Part shown: positions 15,575 through 23,141 of the stretch, piece after piece
How positions within the stretch are numbered: position 1 is the first letter of the stretch
Layout of the letters: each line of letters begins with the position of its first letter
Source of the DNA: Halomonas sp. 25-S5
GTDB lineage: Bacteria > Pseudomonadota > Gammaproteobacteria > Pseudomonadales > Halomonadaceae
Direction of reading: 5' to 3'
Length of the DNA: 64,000 nt
Assembly: GCF_029889845.1 (NCBI RefSeq)
Contig: NZ_JARANV010000005.1
Span: forward strand, 105,045-169,044
Program-made: the position numbers and the translations under genes
Notes under the pieces: model-generated
The model's input: only the letters and a program-made list of their open reading frames with translations
What the model was told of the DNA's origin: nothing
Database searches by the model: none

Positions 15575-17800
15575 TCAATAGACGTCTTCACGATAGCGCC
15601 CCTGGGCCTTGAGCGTTGCGACGTCCATGCCAAGCGGTGCAATGACCTCGTCCATCGCCGCCATGACGCTTGCTGCCATATCCCGGCCGCCGCAGACCAG
15701 GATCTGTGCGCCCTTCTCGATCAATCGGCGTAGTTGCGCCGCATCCACGGAGATCTTGTCCTGAACATAGGCGCTATCGCTGACGCGGGAGAAGACGGCA
15801 TTCAGCTCTGTCAGCCGCCTGTCCTCCATATAGGTGTTCAGTTCAGGTTCATAGAGGAAGTCGGACTGTGGACTACGGCCGCCCCAATAGAGGTGCATGG
15901 GGTGACGCGACCTGTTGTGACGGATGAAGCCGACCAACGGCCCGATCCCGGTGCCCGCGCCGATCAGCACCACCGGCGCCTTGCCGGCGGCAGGGCGAAA
16001 GTCCGGGTTGGGCTGGATGAAGGCCTCGATCGTACCGCCTACCGGCAGCGCATGGAGGAAGCTCGAACACAGGCCACCAGGATGATGACGCACGCAGATC
16101 TCCAGGGTGCCATCCTTCGAGGCGGAAGCCAGCGAATAGAAGCGCGGCACGTGGCTGTCCGGCGGCAGGATGCCGACCAGGTCGCCGGCCTCGAAAGGCG
16201 GCAGGCCGGTTCGCCCCAGCAAACGGTTCAGCAGGCTGGGCTGGCTGCCGTTCTCGGGCGCCCTGAAGCGCAACACGGCGGTGGGAGCCTGCACGTCGGC
16301 GCCGTAATCCACCCGCTCGCCGAGTTTCAGGGTGGTGGTGTGGGGACGAGTGGGGGTGTGGATCAGTGTCAGCTCGGTACTGATCGCCTTGCTCACCGCG
16401 TCTCCCCAGCGGGTGAACGCCTGCGGTGATTGCCGGTTGATGGTGTCGAGCGGCAGCAGCTGTGGCCAACCCTTGGCGGCGAGCGCCGCCTCGACCTCTT
16501 TCGCGAACCCACAGAACCGGGGGAATTGCCGGTCACCGAAGCCCAGCACGGCAACCGGGAGGTCGGGCGTGTTGGACATCTTCTCGAGCCGTGCCAGGAA
16601 CCGGCTGGCCGAGGCCGGCGCATCGCCATCCCCGTAGGTCGCAGTGAGGATGAACAGCCGTTTCGCGCCGCGATAGCCGGAGGCCAGCTGGTTCATGGGA
16701 GCGGTATGCACGCGGTGGCCCTTCCGCGCCAGGCTGTCGTGCAGCGTCCTGGCGAAGCCCCAGGTCGTGTTGCCTTCGCTGCCGACGAGGATGATGCTGT
16801 CCGCGGCGTTTGGCCCGCTGTTGGCGGCGAGCTTGGGTTTCGACTGCTGGCGCTTCCACCAGATTATCGGACCTGTCACGGCCATCACCGGCACCGTCAG
16901 GGAGGCCAGGCCGAGGATGACGCCAAGCCACCAGAGACCTTCGCCGGTGTGAAGCATATAGATGAACTCATAGAGCCTGTGGGTCGCATCATGGGGTTGG
17001 TAGGAGAGCCACTCGCCGCTGGCCTGGTCGATATAACCGGCGCCTTGATCGGTACTCAGTGAGTACATGTCCGTGGGATCGTTCGGATAGGGGTAGACCA
17101 ACTCCCGCAGGTCGTTGAGGTCGGTTGCCTTCAAGGCCGACAGGGTGTCGACGGCGGCGGGGGGACCCCCGCTCACCTCCATCGGGAATTTGGGCTCGGC
17201 CGCCACGCCCTCCGGAGCCAGGCCGAAGGTGGTGGCGGAGAGGTAGGATGCGGTCAGCCCCGACAGAAGCAGGCCGAGCATCGCTGCTCTACCGAGCTCG
17301 ATGTGCAGTCGCTGGCTCAGGGTGCCGCGCACCGGACGCAGCAGCTGGCGCCATCCACCCAGGCGAGCGGCCAGCAGCAGCGCACCGGAGATCGCCAGCA
17401 CCACCATCGCCAGCGCCATGATGCCTGCCACCGCGCGACCGGGCATATCGAGCAGCAGTGAGCGGTGCAGGTTCTTCACCCAGGCCGAGAATGATGACGG
17501 TTCATAGGCGGCGATGGATTGCCCGGTGCGCGGATCCACCCGATCGGCCCCCATCTGGCCGTCTCGGGTGTAATAGACGATCAGGGTGCCCGAGGGCGTG
17601 CGCTCGATCTGATCGACCCCCGGGTAATGCTCCGCCACCTTGCCTGCCAATTCGGCGACGCTGATCTGCCCGGTGGCGGGAACTACGGACCCCGCCCGCT
17701 CGAGCGCCGGGTTGAGCGACAGGATCGCCCCGGTCACCGAGAGAACGATGACGAACAGCGCCGCGATCAGGCCGGGCAGCGAATGAAACTGGCGTAGCAT
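15575..17800 (-). CDS. PepSY-TM / flavodoxin / FNR fusion: NADPH-dependent envelope reductase
   Basis: A 741-residue membrane flavoprotein. Residues 1-340 form a PepSY-associated region with four main membrane helices (HSLPGLIAALFVIVLSVTG at the start; VMAVTGPIIWWKRQ at the end) and periplasmic loops. A flavodoxin domain follows (SIILVGSEGNTTWGFARTL, FILTATYGDGDAP). Then comes a CysJ-like FAD/NADPH reductase (RFYSLASASKDG, GAGTGIGPLVGF, CGGRDMAASV) ending in the typical GRYREDVY. It should move electrons from cytosolic NADPH to a periplasmic acceptor. It lies upstream of the DUF2271 and PepSY genes on the same strand and next to a divergent two-component system. The DUF2271 protein with its flavin motif is the obvious candidate partner. 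Confidence 0.88.
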   Translation of the reverse strand: MLRQFHSLPGLIAALFVIVLSVTGAILSLNPALERAGSVVPATGQISVAELAGKVAEHYPGVDQIERTPSGTLIVYYTRDGQMGADRVDPRTGQSIAAYEPSSFSAWVKNLHRSLLLDMPGRAVAGIMALAMVVLAISGALLLAARLGGWRQLLRPVRGTLSQRLHIELGRAAMLGLLLSGLTASYLSATTFGLAPEGVAAEPKFPMEVSGGPPAAVDTLSALKATDLNDLRELVYPYPNDPTDMYSLSTDQGAGYIDQASGEWLSYQPHDATHRLYEFIYMLHTGEGLWWLGVILGLASLTVPVMAVTGPIIWWKRQQSKPKLAANSGPNAADSIILVGSEGNTTWGFARTLHDSLARKGHRVHTAPMNQLASGYRGAKRLFILTATYGDGDAPASASRFLARLEKMSNTPDLPVAVLGFGDRQFPRFCGFAKEVEAALAAKGWPQLLPLDTINRQSPQAFTRWGDAVSKAISTELTLIHTPTRPHTTTLKLGERVDYGADVQAPTAVLRFRAPENGSQPSLLNRLLGRTGLPPFEAGDLVGILPPDSHVPRFYSLASASKDGTLEICVRHHPGGLCSSFLHALPVGGTIEAFIQPNPDFRPAAGKAPVVLIGAGTGIGPLVGFIRHNRSRHPMHLYWGGRSPQSDFLYEPELNTYMEDRRLTELNAVFSRVSDSAYVQDKISVDAAQLRRLIEKGAQILVCGGRDMAASVMAAMDEVIAPLGMDVATLKAQGRYREDVY

Positions 17801-17822
17801 GGTAGCTGTGCTCCTCGATCAA

Positions 17823-18299
17823 TCAGAAGGTGTAGCGGAACGACTGCACGTAGCCGCGGCCCGAGACCGGCTTGCCTGCGCCCTCGGTGGTCAGCGGGGC
17901 GACGACGTCGTAACGATTGTCACGCTGGTCCTCGACGGCGGTGTCCACTCGCACCTCATACCCCGCGTCGAACAGCTCATCGGCAAGATCCAGGGTGATA
18001 TTCAGGGTACGTCCGTTGCCGACGCTGGCACCGCTCAGTCCGTCATATTCACTCCTGCGCTGGCCGCTGCCTCGCGCCCAGTCGCGCAGGTGCTTGTAGT
18101 ATTTCGACTTCTCTCCGGCGATCCAGAGTGTGCCCTGGTATTGGCCGTCGGCATCGGTGAGGTAGAGCGCCACATAGGCGCCGTCGCCTCCGTAGTTTTT
18201 CAGCTCGGTATTGAAGGTCACCTCCCGCGCCTGGGCGAGGGCCGGTAGCGCGATGGCGGCGGCAAGGCTGAGGGCAAGAGCAAGGGTGAGTCTTTTCAT
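17823..18299 (-). CDS. DUF2271 periplasmic protein with a flavinylation-like motif
   Basis: A 158-residue secreted protein (signal MKRLTLALALSLAAAIALPALAQA) of the DUF2271 family. Residues 86-92 read DGLSGAS, matching the D-x2-[ST]-G-A-[ST] pattern on which ApbE attaches FMN; NosR here has the equivalent DAISGAT. Co-occurrence with a PepSY/flavodoxin reductase 22 bases downstream suggests a short electron chain: NADPH, membrane reductase, then a periplasmic flavoprotein. Known DUF2271 genes often sit beside PepSY membrane proteins in iron-related loci. Function is inferred; the covalent flavin is a prediction. Confidence 0.75.
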   Translation of the reverse strand: MKRLTLALALSLAAAIALPALAQAREVTFNTELKNYGGDGAYVALYLTDADGQYQGTLWIAGEKSKYYKHLRDWARGSGQRRSEYDGLSGASVGNGRTLNITLDLADELFDAGYEVRVDTAVEDQRDNRYDVVAPLTTEGAGKPVSGRGYVQSFRYTF

Positions 18300-18357
18300 C
18301 GTCTGTCTCCGTCACATGTTGGTCTCGGGCAATCTAGTGTCCTTATGAAACAACGCA

Positions 18358-18759
18358 TCACTCGATGCGGACGGACGGCTTGCCGCTGACGATGCCGCTG
18401 TCGGGGCCGGTGCGAGACTCCGAGCGCCGGCTGGTAGCTTCGCTGTCGTCGTCGTCATCAGAGCGGTCGTATTCCTTGTCGTCGTAGTCGTATTCGATTT
18501 CCAGCTTGCGCAGGCGCAGCGATGCCGGGGCGTACTCCGCCTCGACCTCGTTGCCCTCCTGATCGAGGCCCTTGACCTCGTAGCAGCCGTCATCGACCTT
18601 GATGCGGCGTACCTCCCAGCCCTTGGCCTCGAGCTGCTGGCGCAGGGCGTCGCGAGGCTGCCAGTCGGCGACCGGATCACGACAGTCGTCATCGGCTAGG
18701 GTCATTCCACTCGCCAGGATGGTGGCCAGCGTGGTGGTGACAAACAGTGGCGTTTTCAT
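18358..18759 (-). CDS. Small secreted PepSY-domain protein
   Basis: A 133-residue protein with a cleavable signal (MKTPLFVTTTLATILASGMTLA). One PepSY fold follows (LRQQLEAKGWEVRRIKVDDGCYEVKGLDQEGNEVE), with two cysteines (C26, C59) that could form a disulfide. The tail has an acidic run (DDKEYDRSDDDDD) that could bind cations. It is the promoter-proximal gene of the three-gene set ending in the PepSY/flavodoxin reductase and faces the response-regulator gene. Such proteins often sit next to QseB/PmrA-type two-component systems. The start has weak ribosome-site support but begins the signal peptide. Confidence 0.78.
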   Translation of the reverse strand: MKTPLFVTTTLATILASGMTLADDDCRDPVADWQPRDALRQQLEAKGWEVRRIKVDDGCYEVKGLDQEGNEVEAEYAPASLRLRKLEIEYDYDDKEYDRSDDDDDSEATSRRSESRTGPDSGIVSGKPSVRIE

Positions 18760-18804
18760 GGTTTTCTCCAGATGATGTTCACGTTGTCACTGTAAGCGGA
18801 TCAC

Positions 18805-18876
18805 CTGACAGGAATCTGACGTGGATACGACTGCTTCGATGTATGGGCGAGTCGGTCCCGTTCAGGTTGCCGTCAG
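18805..18876. promoter_or_regulatory. Paired direct-repeat operators for the two-component system in the divergent promoter region
   Basis: Two copies of an 11-bp-spaced direct repeat in opposite orientations. On the minus strand GTCAG-ATTCCT-GTCAG occupies 18820-18805, followed after 10 bases by TACAGT. On the plus strand TTCAG-GTTGCC-GTCAG occupies 18861-18876, followed after 10 bases by TAGGCT. Equal spacing to TAnnnT hexamers on both sides fits an OmpR/PhoB-family activator bound over the -35 region of both the PepSY operon and its own operon. Confidence 0.7.
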
Positions 18877-18925
18877 GCAGACCCGTTAGGCTCAGGGTGT
18901 CTGTGACCTCAGGAGAAAATGGGAT

Positions 18926-19585
18926 ATGCGCATATTACTGATCGAGGATGCGCCCTCTCTGGGCGAGGCGGTGCGCGAACAGATCAGCGAAGATGGCCAT
19001 GCCGTGGACTGGATGCAGTGCTTGAAGCACGCTGAAGCGAGCGTCGCGACGACCGCCTACGATCTGATTCTGCTTGACTTGATGCTGCCCGATGGCCGAG
19101 GACTCGATTTTCTGAGGCGCCGACGCAAGGCAGGCGATACCACGCCGGTGATTATCTTGACCGCACGGGATCAGATATCTGACCGTATTGAAGGGCTGAA
19201 CGCCGGCGCGGACGACTACCTGGTCAAGCCCTTTGACCTGTCGGAGCTGTCCGCTCGGATCGCCGCCGTGGCGCGGCGTTACAGTGGCAATCCCAATCCG
19301 CTGATCCGCGTGGGTGAGTTGGAGATCGATCTGGTCAATCATTCGGTGCTCCGGGCCGGACACGGCGTCGAGCTGACGGCACGGGAATGGGCGCTGCTCG
19401 AGTCGCTCGTGCAACATCCCGGAGCGCTGTTGTCCCGGGCTCAACTCGAGGATCACCTGTATGCCTTCGGCGCGGAGATCGAAAGCAACACCGTAGAGGT
19501 TCATATCAGCCGCATGCGCAAGAAGTTGGGACATGCCAGCATCGAGACCGTACGTGGCATGGGCTATCGGCTGGGGCGGAGATGA
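18926..19585 (+). CDS. OmpR/PhoB-family response regulator
   Basis: A 219-residue DNA-binding response regulator of the QseB/PmrA type. The receiver has the acidic pair ED (residues 7-8), phospho-acceptor D51 in LILLDLMLPDG and K101 in LVKPFDL. The C-terminal winged helix contains LTAREWALLESLVQHPG and EVHISRMRKKLG. The stop overlaps the start of the sensor kinase gene (ATGA), so the pair is translationally coupled. Direct-repeat sites in the divergent promoter suggest it activates itself and the PepSY/DUF2271/reductase genes. Confidence 0.93.
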   Translation: MRILLIEDAPSLGEAVREQISEDGHAVDWMQCLKHAEASVATTAYDLILLDLMLPDGRGLDFLRRRRKAGDTTPVIILTARDQISDRIEGLNAGADDYLVKPFDLSELSARIAAVARRYSGNPNPLIRVGELEIDLVNHSVLRAGHGVELTAREWALLESLVQHPGALLSRAQLEDHLYAFGAEIESNTVEVHISRMRKKLGHASIETVRGMGYRLGRR

Positions 19586-20907
19586 GCCGGCCGATTAGCC
19601 TGCAGCGTCGTCTCGGCCTCGGCTTGACCCTCGGGGTGACGCTGTTCTGGCTGGTCGCCACCACGGTCACGGCGCTGATCGTCGAACATACCATCGACAG
19701 GACCCTCGATAGTTCCCTGGAAGAGACCGCGCAACGCATCCTGTCCCTGGCCGTCGTCGAGATCGTCAATCGGGATAATCTCGACCTGGTGCAGTATGTC
19801 GCCCCCTTGCGTGTCCACGAGGAATATCTGACATATCTGGTGCGCGATGCGTCCGGCAACGCCTTGCTCGCATCGCATGACGTCGATCCGTCCACCTTTC
19901 CGGAGACGCCTCAAGCGGGGCTTCGCAGCACGGCAACGCATCGGCTCTACGGCACCACCGCGATCAGCGATACCCTTTTCATCGAGGTCGCCGAGCCGCT
20001 TGCCTCTCGACGCCAGGCAAAAGGGCAAGCGATCGTGATGCTGCTCTTGCCCTTGGCGGGTCTGATTCCCCTGAGCCTGATGGGCATCTGGTGGTTCGTG
20101 CGTCATGCCTTGAGTGGAGTCAGAGCGTATCGTGATGCGCTCGAGGCGCGCGGAGCAGGGGATCTGTCGCTGGTAGAGGGCAAGCGCCTGCCGGCGGAAC
20201 TCGTGCCCATCGCCGAGGCGGTGAACCATCTGCTGGAGCGATTGCGCCGTGCGCTGGAGTCCGAACGCAGCTTCACGGCTAACAGCGCCCATGAGCTGCG
20301 CACGCCCCTGGCGGCGACCCTGGCCCAGGTGCAGCGTCTGCGCCATGAAGCGCCGCCGGGGCGGCTGCAGGATCGGGCGGCTCGCATCGAGGCGTCGCTG
20401 CGCCAGCTTTCGCGGCTGTCGGAGAAGCTGATGCAGCTGGCCAAGGCGGAGGGCAGTGACCTCCTGGCCGAAACACCCCAGGACGTCCGGCCGATCATCG
20501 CTCATGTCGTCGACGACTTTCGCCGTGTTTCCGCGGTGCGCCTCGAACTTTCACTGCCCAAGGAAGCGCGAATCCTTTCATCGATCGATCCGGATGCCTT
20601 GGCGATTCTGCTGCGTAATCTGATCGAAAATGCCCTGAAGCATGGGCAGGACGATCGGCCCGTCGAGGTCGCCCTGTCGAGCGAAGGCGTGTTGCGGGTG
20701 GTCAACGCGGGACCGGTGATTCCGGCGGAGGTGCTCGCTCGGCTGACGGACCGCTTCACCCGGGGCAATACCCGGGCCGGCGGCTCCGGCCTGGGACTCG
20801 CCATCGCCCAGGCGATCGCCGAGGGGGCTGGTGTCACCTTGACGCTCCTCGCCCCTGCGTCAGGACGAAAGGATGGTTTCGAGGCGAGTCTGCGGTTACC
20901 GCCGTGA
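19582..20907 (+). CDS. Sensor histidine kinase of the PepSY-locus two-component system
   Basis: A 441-residue membrane kinase. TM1 is at about 12-34, a periplasmic sensor domain of about 110 residues follows, and TM2 is at about 150-173. Then come a HAMP-like linker, the H-box SAHELRTPLAATL with H237, the N-box LLRNLIENALKHG and GSGLGLAIAQAIAEG. The start overlaps the regulator stop. The sensor domain has no recognised ligand motif; by position it may sense metal or envelope redox state. QseC/PmrB-type kinases have the same layout. Confidence 0.92.
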   Translation: MSRPISLQRRLGLGLTLGVTLFWLVATTVTALIVEHTIDRTLDSSLEETAQRILSLAVVEIVNRDNLDLVQYVAPLRVHEEYLTYLVRDASGNALLASHDVDPSTFPETPQAGLRSTATHRLYGTTAISDTLFIEVAEPLASRRQAKGQAIVMLLLPLAGLIPLSLMGIWWFVRHALSGVRAYRDALEARGAGDLSLVEGKRLPAELVPIAEAVNHLLERLRRALESERSFTANSAHELRTPLAATLAQVQRLRHEAPPGRLQDRAARIEASLRQLSRLSEKLMQLAKAEGSDLLAETPQDVRPIIAHVVDDFRRVSAVRLELSLPKEARILSSIDPDALAILLRNLIENALKHGQDDRPVEVALSSEGVLRVVNAGPVIPAEVLARLTDRFTRGNTRAGGSGLGLAIAQAIAEGAGVTLTLLAPASGRKDGFEASLRLPP

Positions 20908-21248
20908 GCCTTGACAAGTGTCAAAGGTATGCTGATGGAAACCCGACACCTGATCATCATGCACGACGTCTTCCTTAAGGGCGGCGGTATGGACCTGCTA
21001 TGGTCGCTTCATGGCTCAAGGAGCGCTCGGCGCTGGCAGTGTCCCGCATGTTCGCAAGCCTATGGCCTGATAGGCAGTCGCGATTCCATCCGGTAGACAC
21101 TGCGCATGGCGCGAGCCGAAAAAATGCATCGATATTTGGGTTCTTTCAGCGCCGTGTAAGCCTGCCTTGCCAGACTGTTGATGAGCCGGGTGGAACCCTC
21201 CGCTCGGCAGTCAAACTTCCTCGATCGATGAGGAAGGAGGATAACATC
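20908..21248. other. Intergenic region with a perfect FNR-like palindrome
   Basis: TTGAC-AAGT-GTCAA lies at 20911-20924, directly after the kinase stop, a perfect match to the FNR/DNR pattern. The next supported gene starts at 21249. A class II start would fall near 20959, but no good -10 is visible there. An open frame at 20911-21096 with a CPAC motif has no ribosome site or family resemblance, so I do not call it. The rest shows nothing recognisable. Confidence 0.45.
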
Positions 21249-21575
21249 ATGAGCCGTCGTCATATCATTGGTCTCGTTAGCGGTGTAATGCTCCTGGCTG
21301 GCGTTGTCGTCCCCGCGGCAGCAGAGCAGGCTTCCTGGGAGACCACGCCCCGAATACCGCAGGTCGCCTTCATGGAGCATCACGACAAGCTTCAGGAGTG
21401 GTCCAGGGGGTTGGGCGTCACGCTGCCCCTGGCGGCTGCGCCAGCGCCCGTCGTGAAGGCCACGTCGTCTTCCCCTGAGCCCATGTCCCGGCTACCGCAG
21501 AGCGCCGTCACTGAGCACCGCAACAAGCTGCAGGAATGGTCGCGGGGGCTCGGTGTCACGCTGCATGATCTCTGA
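21249..21575 (+). CDS. Small secreted protein made of two copies of an EH-KLQEWSRGLGVTL repeat
   Basis: A 108-residue protein that I do not recognise. A signal peptide (MSRRHIIGLVSGVMLLAGVVVPAAA) is followed by two repeats of about 25-39 residues. Each contains RxPQxAxxEHxxKLQEWSRGLGVTL, separated by an Ala/Pro/Ser linker (PLAAAPAPVVKATSSSPEP). The repeated DNA has diverged at third positions, so the duplication is old and the protein sequence has been kept. An AGGAGG ribosome site and correct spacing support the start. The conserved Glu-His pair could bind metal. It lies in the second nrdJb-bounded block beside the two-component system. Confidence 0.75.
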   Translation: MSRRHIIGLVSGVMLLAGVVVPAAAEQASWETTPRIPQVAFMEHHDKLQEWSRGLGVTLPLAAAPAPVVKATSSSPEPMSRLPQSAVTEHRNKLQEWSRGLGVTLHDL

Positions 21576-21661
21576 TCGTTCGTGATGGGCCATGGGGAAG
21601 GGAAAAATAAGGAGAACTGAAAAAACGCTGAGTGCACCGCTGGCCGTCAGCCGTTAGAGCG

Positions 21662-21697
21662 CACCGCCCCGGGTCACGAGAGTGGCCCGGGGCGGTG
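21662..21697. terminator. Hairpin between the repeat protein and the DUF6448 gene
   Basis: Perfect 12-bp arms (CACCGCCCCGGG and complement) with a 12-base loop between two convergent genes. There is no strong T run, but the placement fits a shared terminator. Confidence 0.7.
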
Positions 21698-21717
21698 GCG
21701 TTTCTGGGGGCTGGCGC

Positions 21718-22311
21718 TCAGTGATCATGAGCACTGGCGTTGCCCGCGATCACATTGTGTACATCCTCCAGATAGTGGACGTAGTGCACATAGTGATCGA
21801 CGAACTCTCGTCCCAGCTCGGGGTTATCACCGGCTCGCTGCCTGGCTGCCAGGGTGGTCTCGAAGGCCGAGCGTGTCTCCTGTTCGAACTTCTCGACGAG
21901 GCGAGCCAGCAAGGTATCGATCTCGCCCTCTTCCAACGCCCTGTCGGCGAGCTGAACCGCAGGGTCAATCTCACCGGCCGGCTTGATGCCGGTGAAAGGC
22001 GCGCCTTCATAGGCGCGGTGAGTTGCTACCAACTTGGCGAAGAACTGCTGGTCAGCCAGCTCCCGGGCATTGTCACCGAGCGCGCGCACCTCCAGGGTCT
22101 TGTCGAACATGGACGCGAGCTCTGCCTCATCGTCGGCGGGGATCCACTTGAGAACCGGCGTGATATCGCCCGACTCCAGCGCGAGTCGTGCTTCCGAGAT
22201 CACCGGGCCGTCCAAGGCATCGCAGTGGGCGAATGCGGGGGTGGCCAGCGGCAGGGCGAGGGCGGAAGTGGTAGCGATGGCCAGAAGGTGTTTGCGAAGT
22301 GGCAGGGTCAT
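21718..22311 (-). CDS. DUF6448 family secreted protein
   Basis: A 197-residue protein with signal peptide (LLAIATTSALALPLATPAFA) and then HCDALDGPVISEA, the start typical of DUF6448 proteins. The pattern continues with LADQQFFAKLVATHRAYEGA and FTGIKPAG, also family-typical. The C-terminus is histidine-rich (FVDHYVHYVHYLEDVH and AHDH), suggesting metal binding. The ATG at 22311 starts the signal peptide. Its promoter has a 20-bp element nearly identical to the one upstream of the HMA/P-type ATPase genes at 25362, so the two units probably share a metal-responsive regulator. Function is unknown. Confidence 0.85.
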   Translation of the reverse strand: MTLPLRKHLLAIATTSALALPLATPAFAHCDALDGPVISEARLALESGDITPVLKWIPADDEAELASMFDKTLEVRALGDNARELADQQFFAKLVATHRAYEGAPFTGIKPAGEIDPAVQLADRALEEGEIDTLLARLVEKFEQETRSAFETTLAARQRAGDNPELGREFVDHYVHYVHYLEDVHNVIAGNASAHDH

Positions 22312-22367
22312 GGTGTCTTGCTCCGAAATCGTGGATGGGCCAGTCGAGGTACTGCTCGACTGTGCTT

Positions 22368-22387
22368 CCATATTAGGGAGTGGAGAC
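22368..22387 (-). promoter_or_regulatory. Shared promoter element upstream of the DUF6448 gene
   Basis: CCATATTAGGGAGTGGAGAC matches CCATGATAGGGAGCGGAGAC at 25362 in 17 of 20 positions. On the minus strand it reads GTCTCCACTCCC followed by a TAATAT -10-like hexamer. The element ends one base before the nrdJb copy 3 repeat begins, so the block junction abuts or cuts into this promoter. Confidence 0.6.
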
Positions 22388-22388
22388 G

Positions 22389-22486
22389 CCGTGGTCGGCC
22401 ACTGCCCCGAGTGCAACGGCGAGCTGATCATGATGGACGGCTGCCCCACCTGCTACTCCGGCTGCGGCTGGTCGAAGTGCGGCTGA
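22389..22486 (+). repeat. nrdJb 3'-end repeat, copy 3 (gene fragment)
   Basis: About 97 bases encoding VVGHCPECNGEL...CYSGCGWSKCG and a TGA stop, matching the final ribbon of NrdJb with one Ala-to-Ser change and several synonymous changes. No promoter, start or upstream domain accompanies it. A strong terminator follows 50 bases later. Confidence 0.88.
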
Positions 22487-22535
22487 GCCATCGGCTCGGC
22501 GGGTGAGTCGCCTTTCCTGACTGGCAGCAACCAGA

Positions 22536-22564
22536 AAATCCGGCGTGCAAGGCACGCCGGATTT
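22536..22564. terminator. Bidirectional terminator after the third nrdJb fragment
   Basis: AAATCCGGCGTGC, AAG, GCACGCCGGATTT: perfect 13-bp arms with A/T ends, so each strand gives a GC stem followed by U residues. It separates the nrdJb fragment from the convergent His-rich protein gene. Confidence 0.88.
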
Positions 22565-22584
22565 CGTTGTTGCCGGGGTGTGGC

Positions 22585-23079
22585 TCAGTGAAGGACAGCG
22601 ACAAAGTCCGGGTCATCGAAATAGCGCTCATAGGCCTCTAGTGCCCCCAGCACTTGAACCGCTCCCCCCCCGGGTGTGGCGTCGACATTGTTGCCGGCCA
22701 TCTTGTCCGCACCGGTCACCAGCTGGGCGATGATCATGTGCAGCTGGGCGTCGGCCGCGGGCGGAAGTTCACAGTTCTCCACCATGTAAGCGACGCTGTC
22801 ATTGATCTGCTCGGCCAGGGGGACGTACTCCGTTGCCGGCAGCTGGTCCTCATGGATGGTGTCGATGGATCCGCGCATCACCAGGCTGATATCGCCCATG
22901 GCCTTAGCCAGCGGGGCGTCGATTGCCCACTTTTCGCCGTCGTTGAGCTGCAGTTCGAAGGGGACGTCGCCATGGTCATGGTCGTGCACCGCCGTATCGG
23001 CCGCCAGGCCGGCTCCGGAAACCGCCAGTGCGGCCGCCAGGGTAAAGGGGATGAGGGCAGTGGAAAGCTTGATCGACAT
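22585..23079 (-). CDS. Histidine-containing periplasmic protein of the P1B ATPase operon
   Basis: A 164-residue protein with a signal peptide (STALIPFTLAAALAVSGAGLA) and then HDHDHGDVPFELQLNDGEKWAIDAPL-type sequence, an amino-terminal His/Asp cluster likely to bind metal. The rest is probably alpha-helical (LAKAMGDISLVMRGSIDTIH, LHMIIAQLVTGADKM). I do not recognise a named family. It is the last gene of a three-gene unit (HMA chaperone, ATPase, this protein) with 62 bases to the ATPase stop, so a periplasmic metal-binding or buffering role is a reasonable inference. Confidence 0.75.
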   Translation of the reverse strand: MSIKLSTALIPFTLAAALAVSGAGLAADTAVHDHDHGDVPFELQLNDGEKWAIDAPLAKAMGDISLVMRGSIDTIHEDQLPATEYVPLAEQINDSVAYMVENCELPPAADAQLHMIIAQLVTGADKMAGNNVDATPGGGAVQVLGALEAYERYFDDPDFVAVLH

Positions 23080-23141
23080 CTTGAATCTCCCGTTCTCGGT
23101 ATGGATGGATTGGTGGTGGTAAGGAAGGATGCTGCCGGTGA

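Noticed and set aside
20911..21096. Short open frame with a CPAC motif after the sensor kinase
   Set aside because: No ribosome site, starts inside a regulatory palindrome and shows no conserved features.
13808..22486. Search for an integrase or resolvase gene explaining the nrdJb-bounded blocks
   Set aside because: None of the genes between the repeats resembles a recombinase, so the blocks cannot be called an integrative element; homologous replacement remains equally likely.
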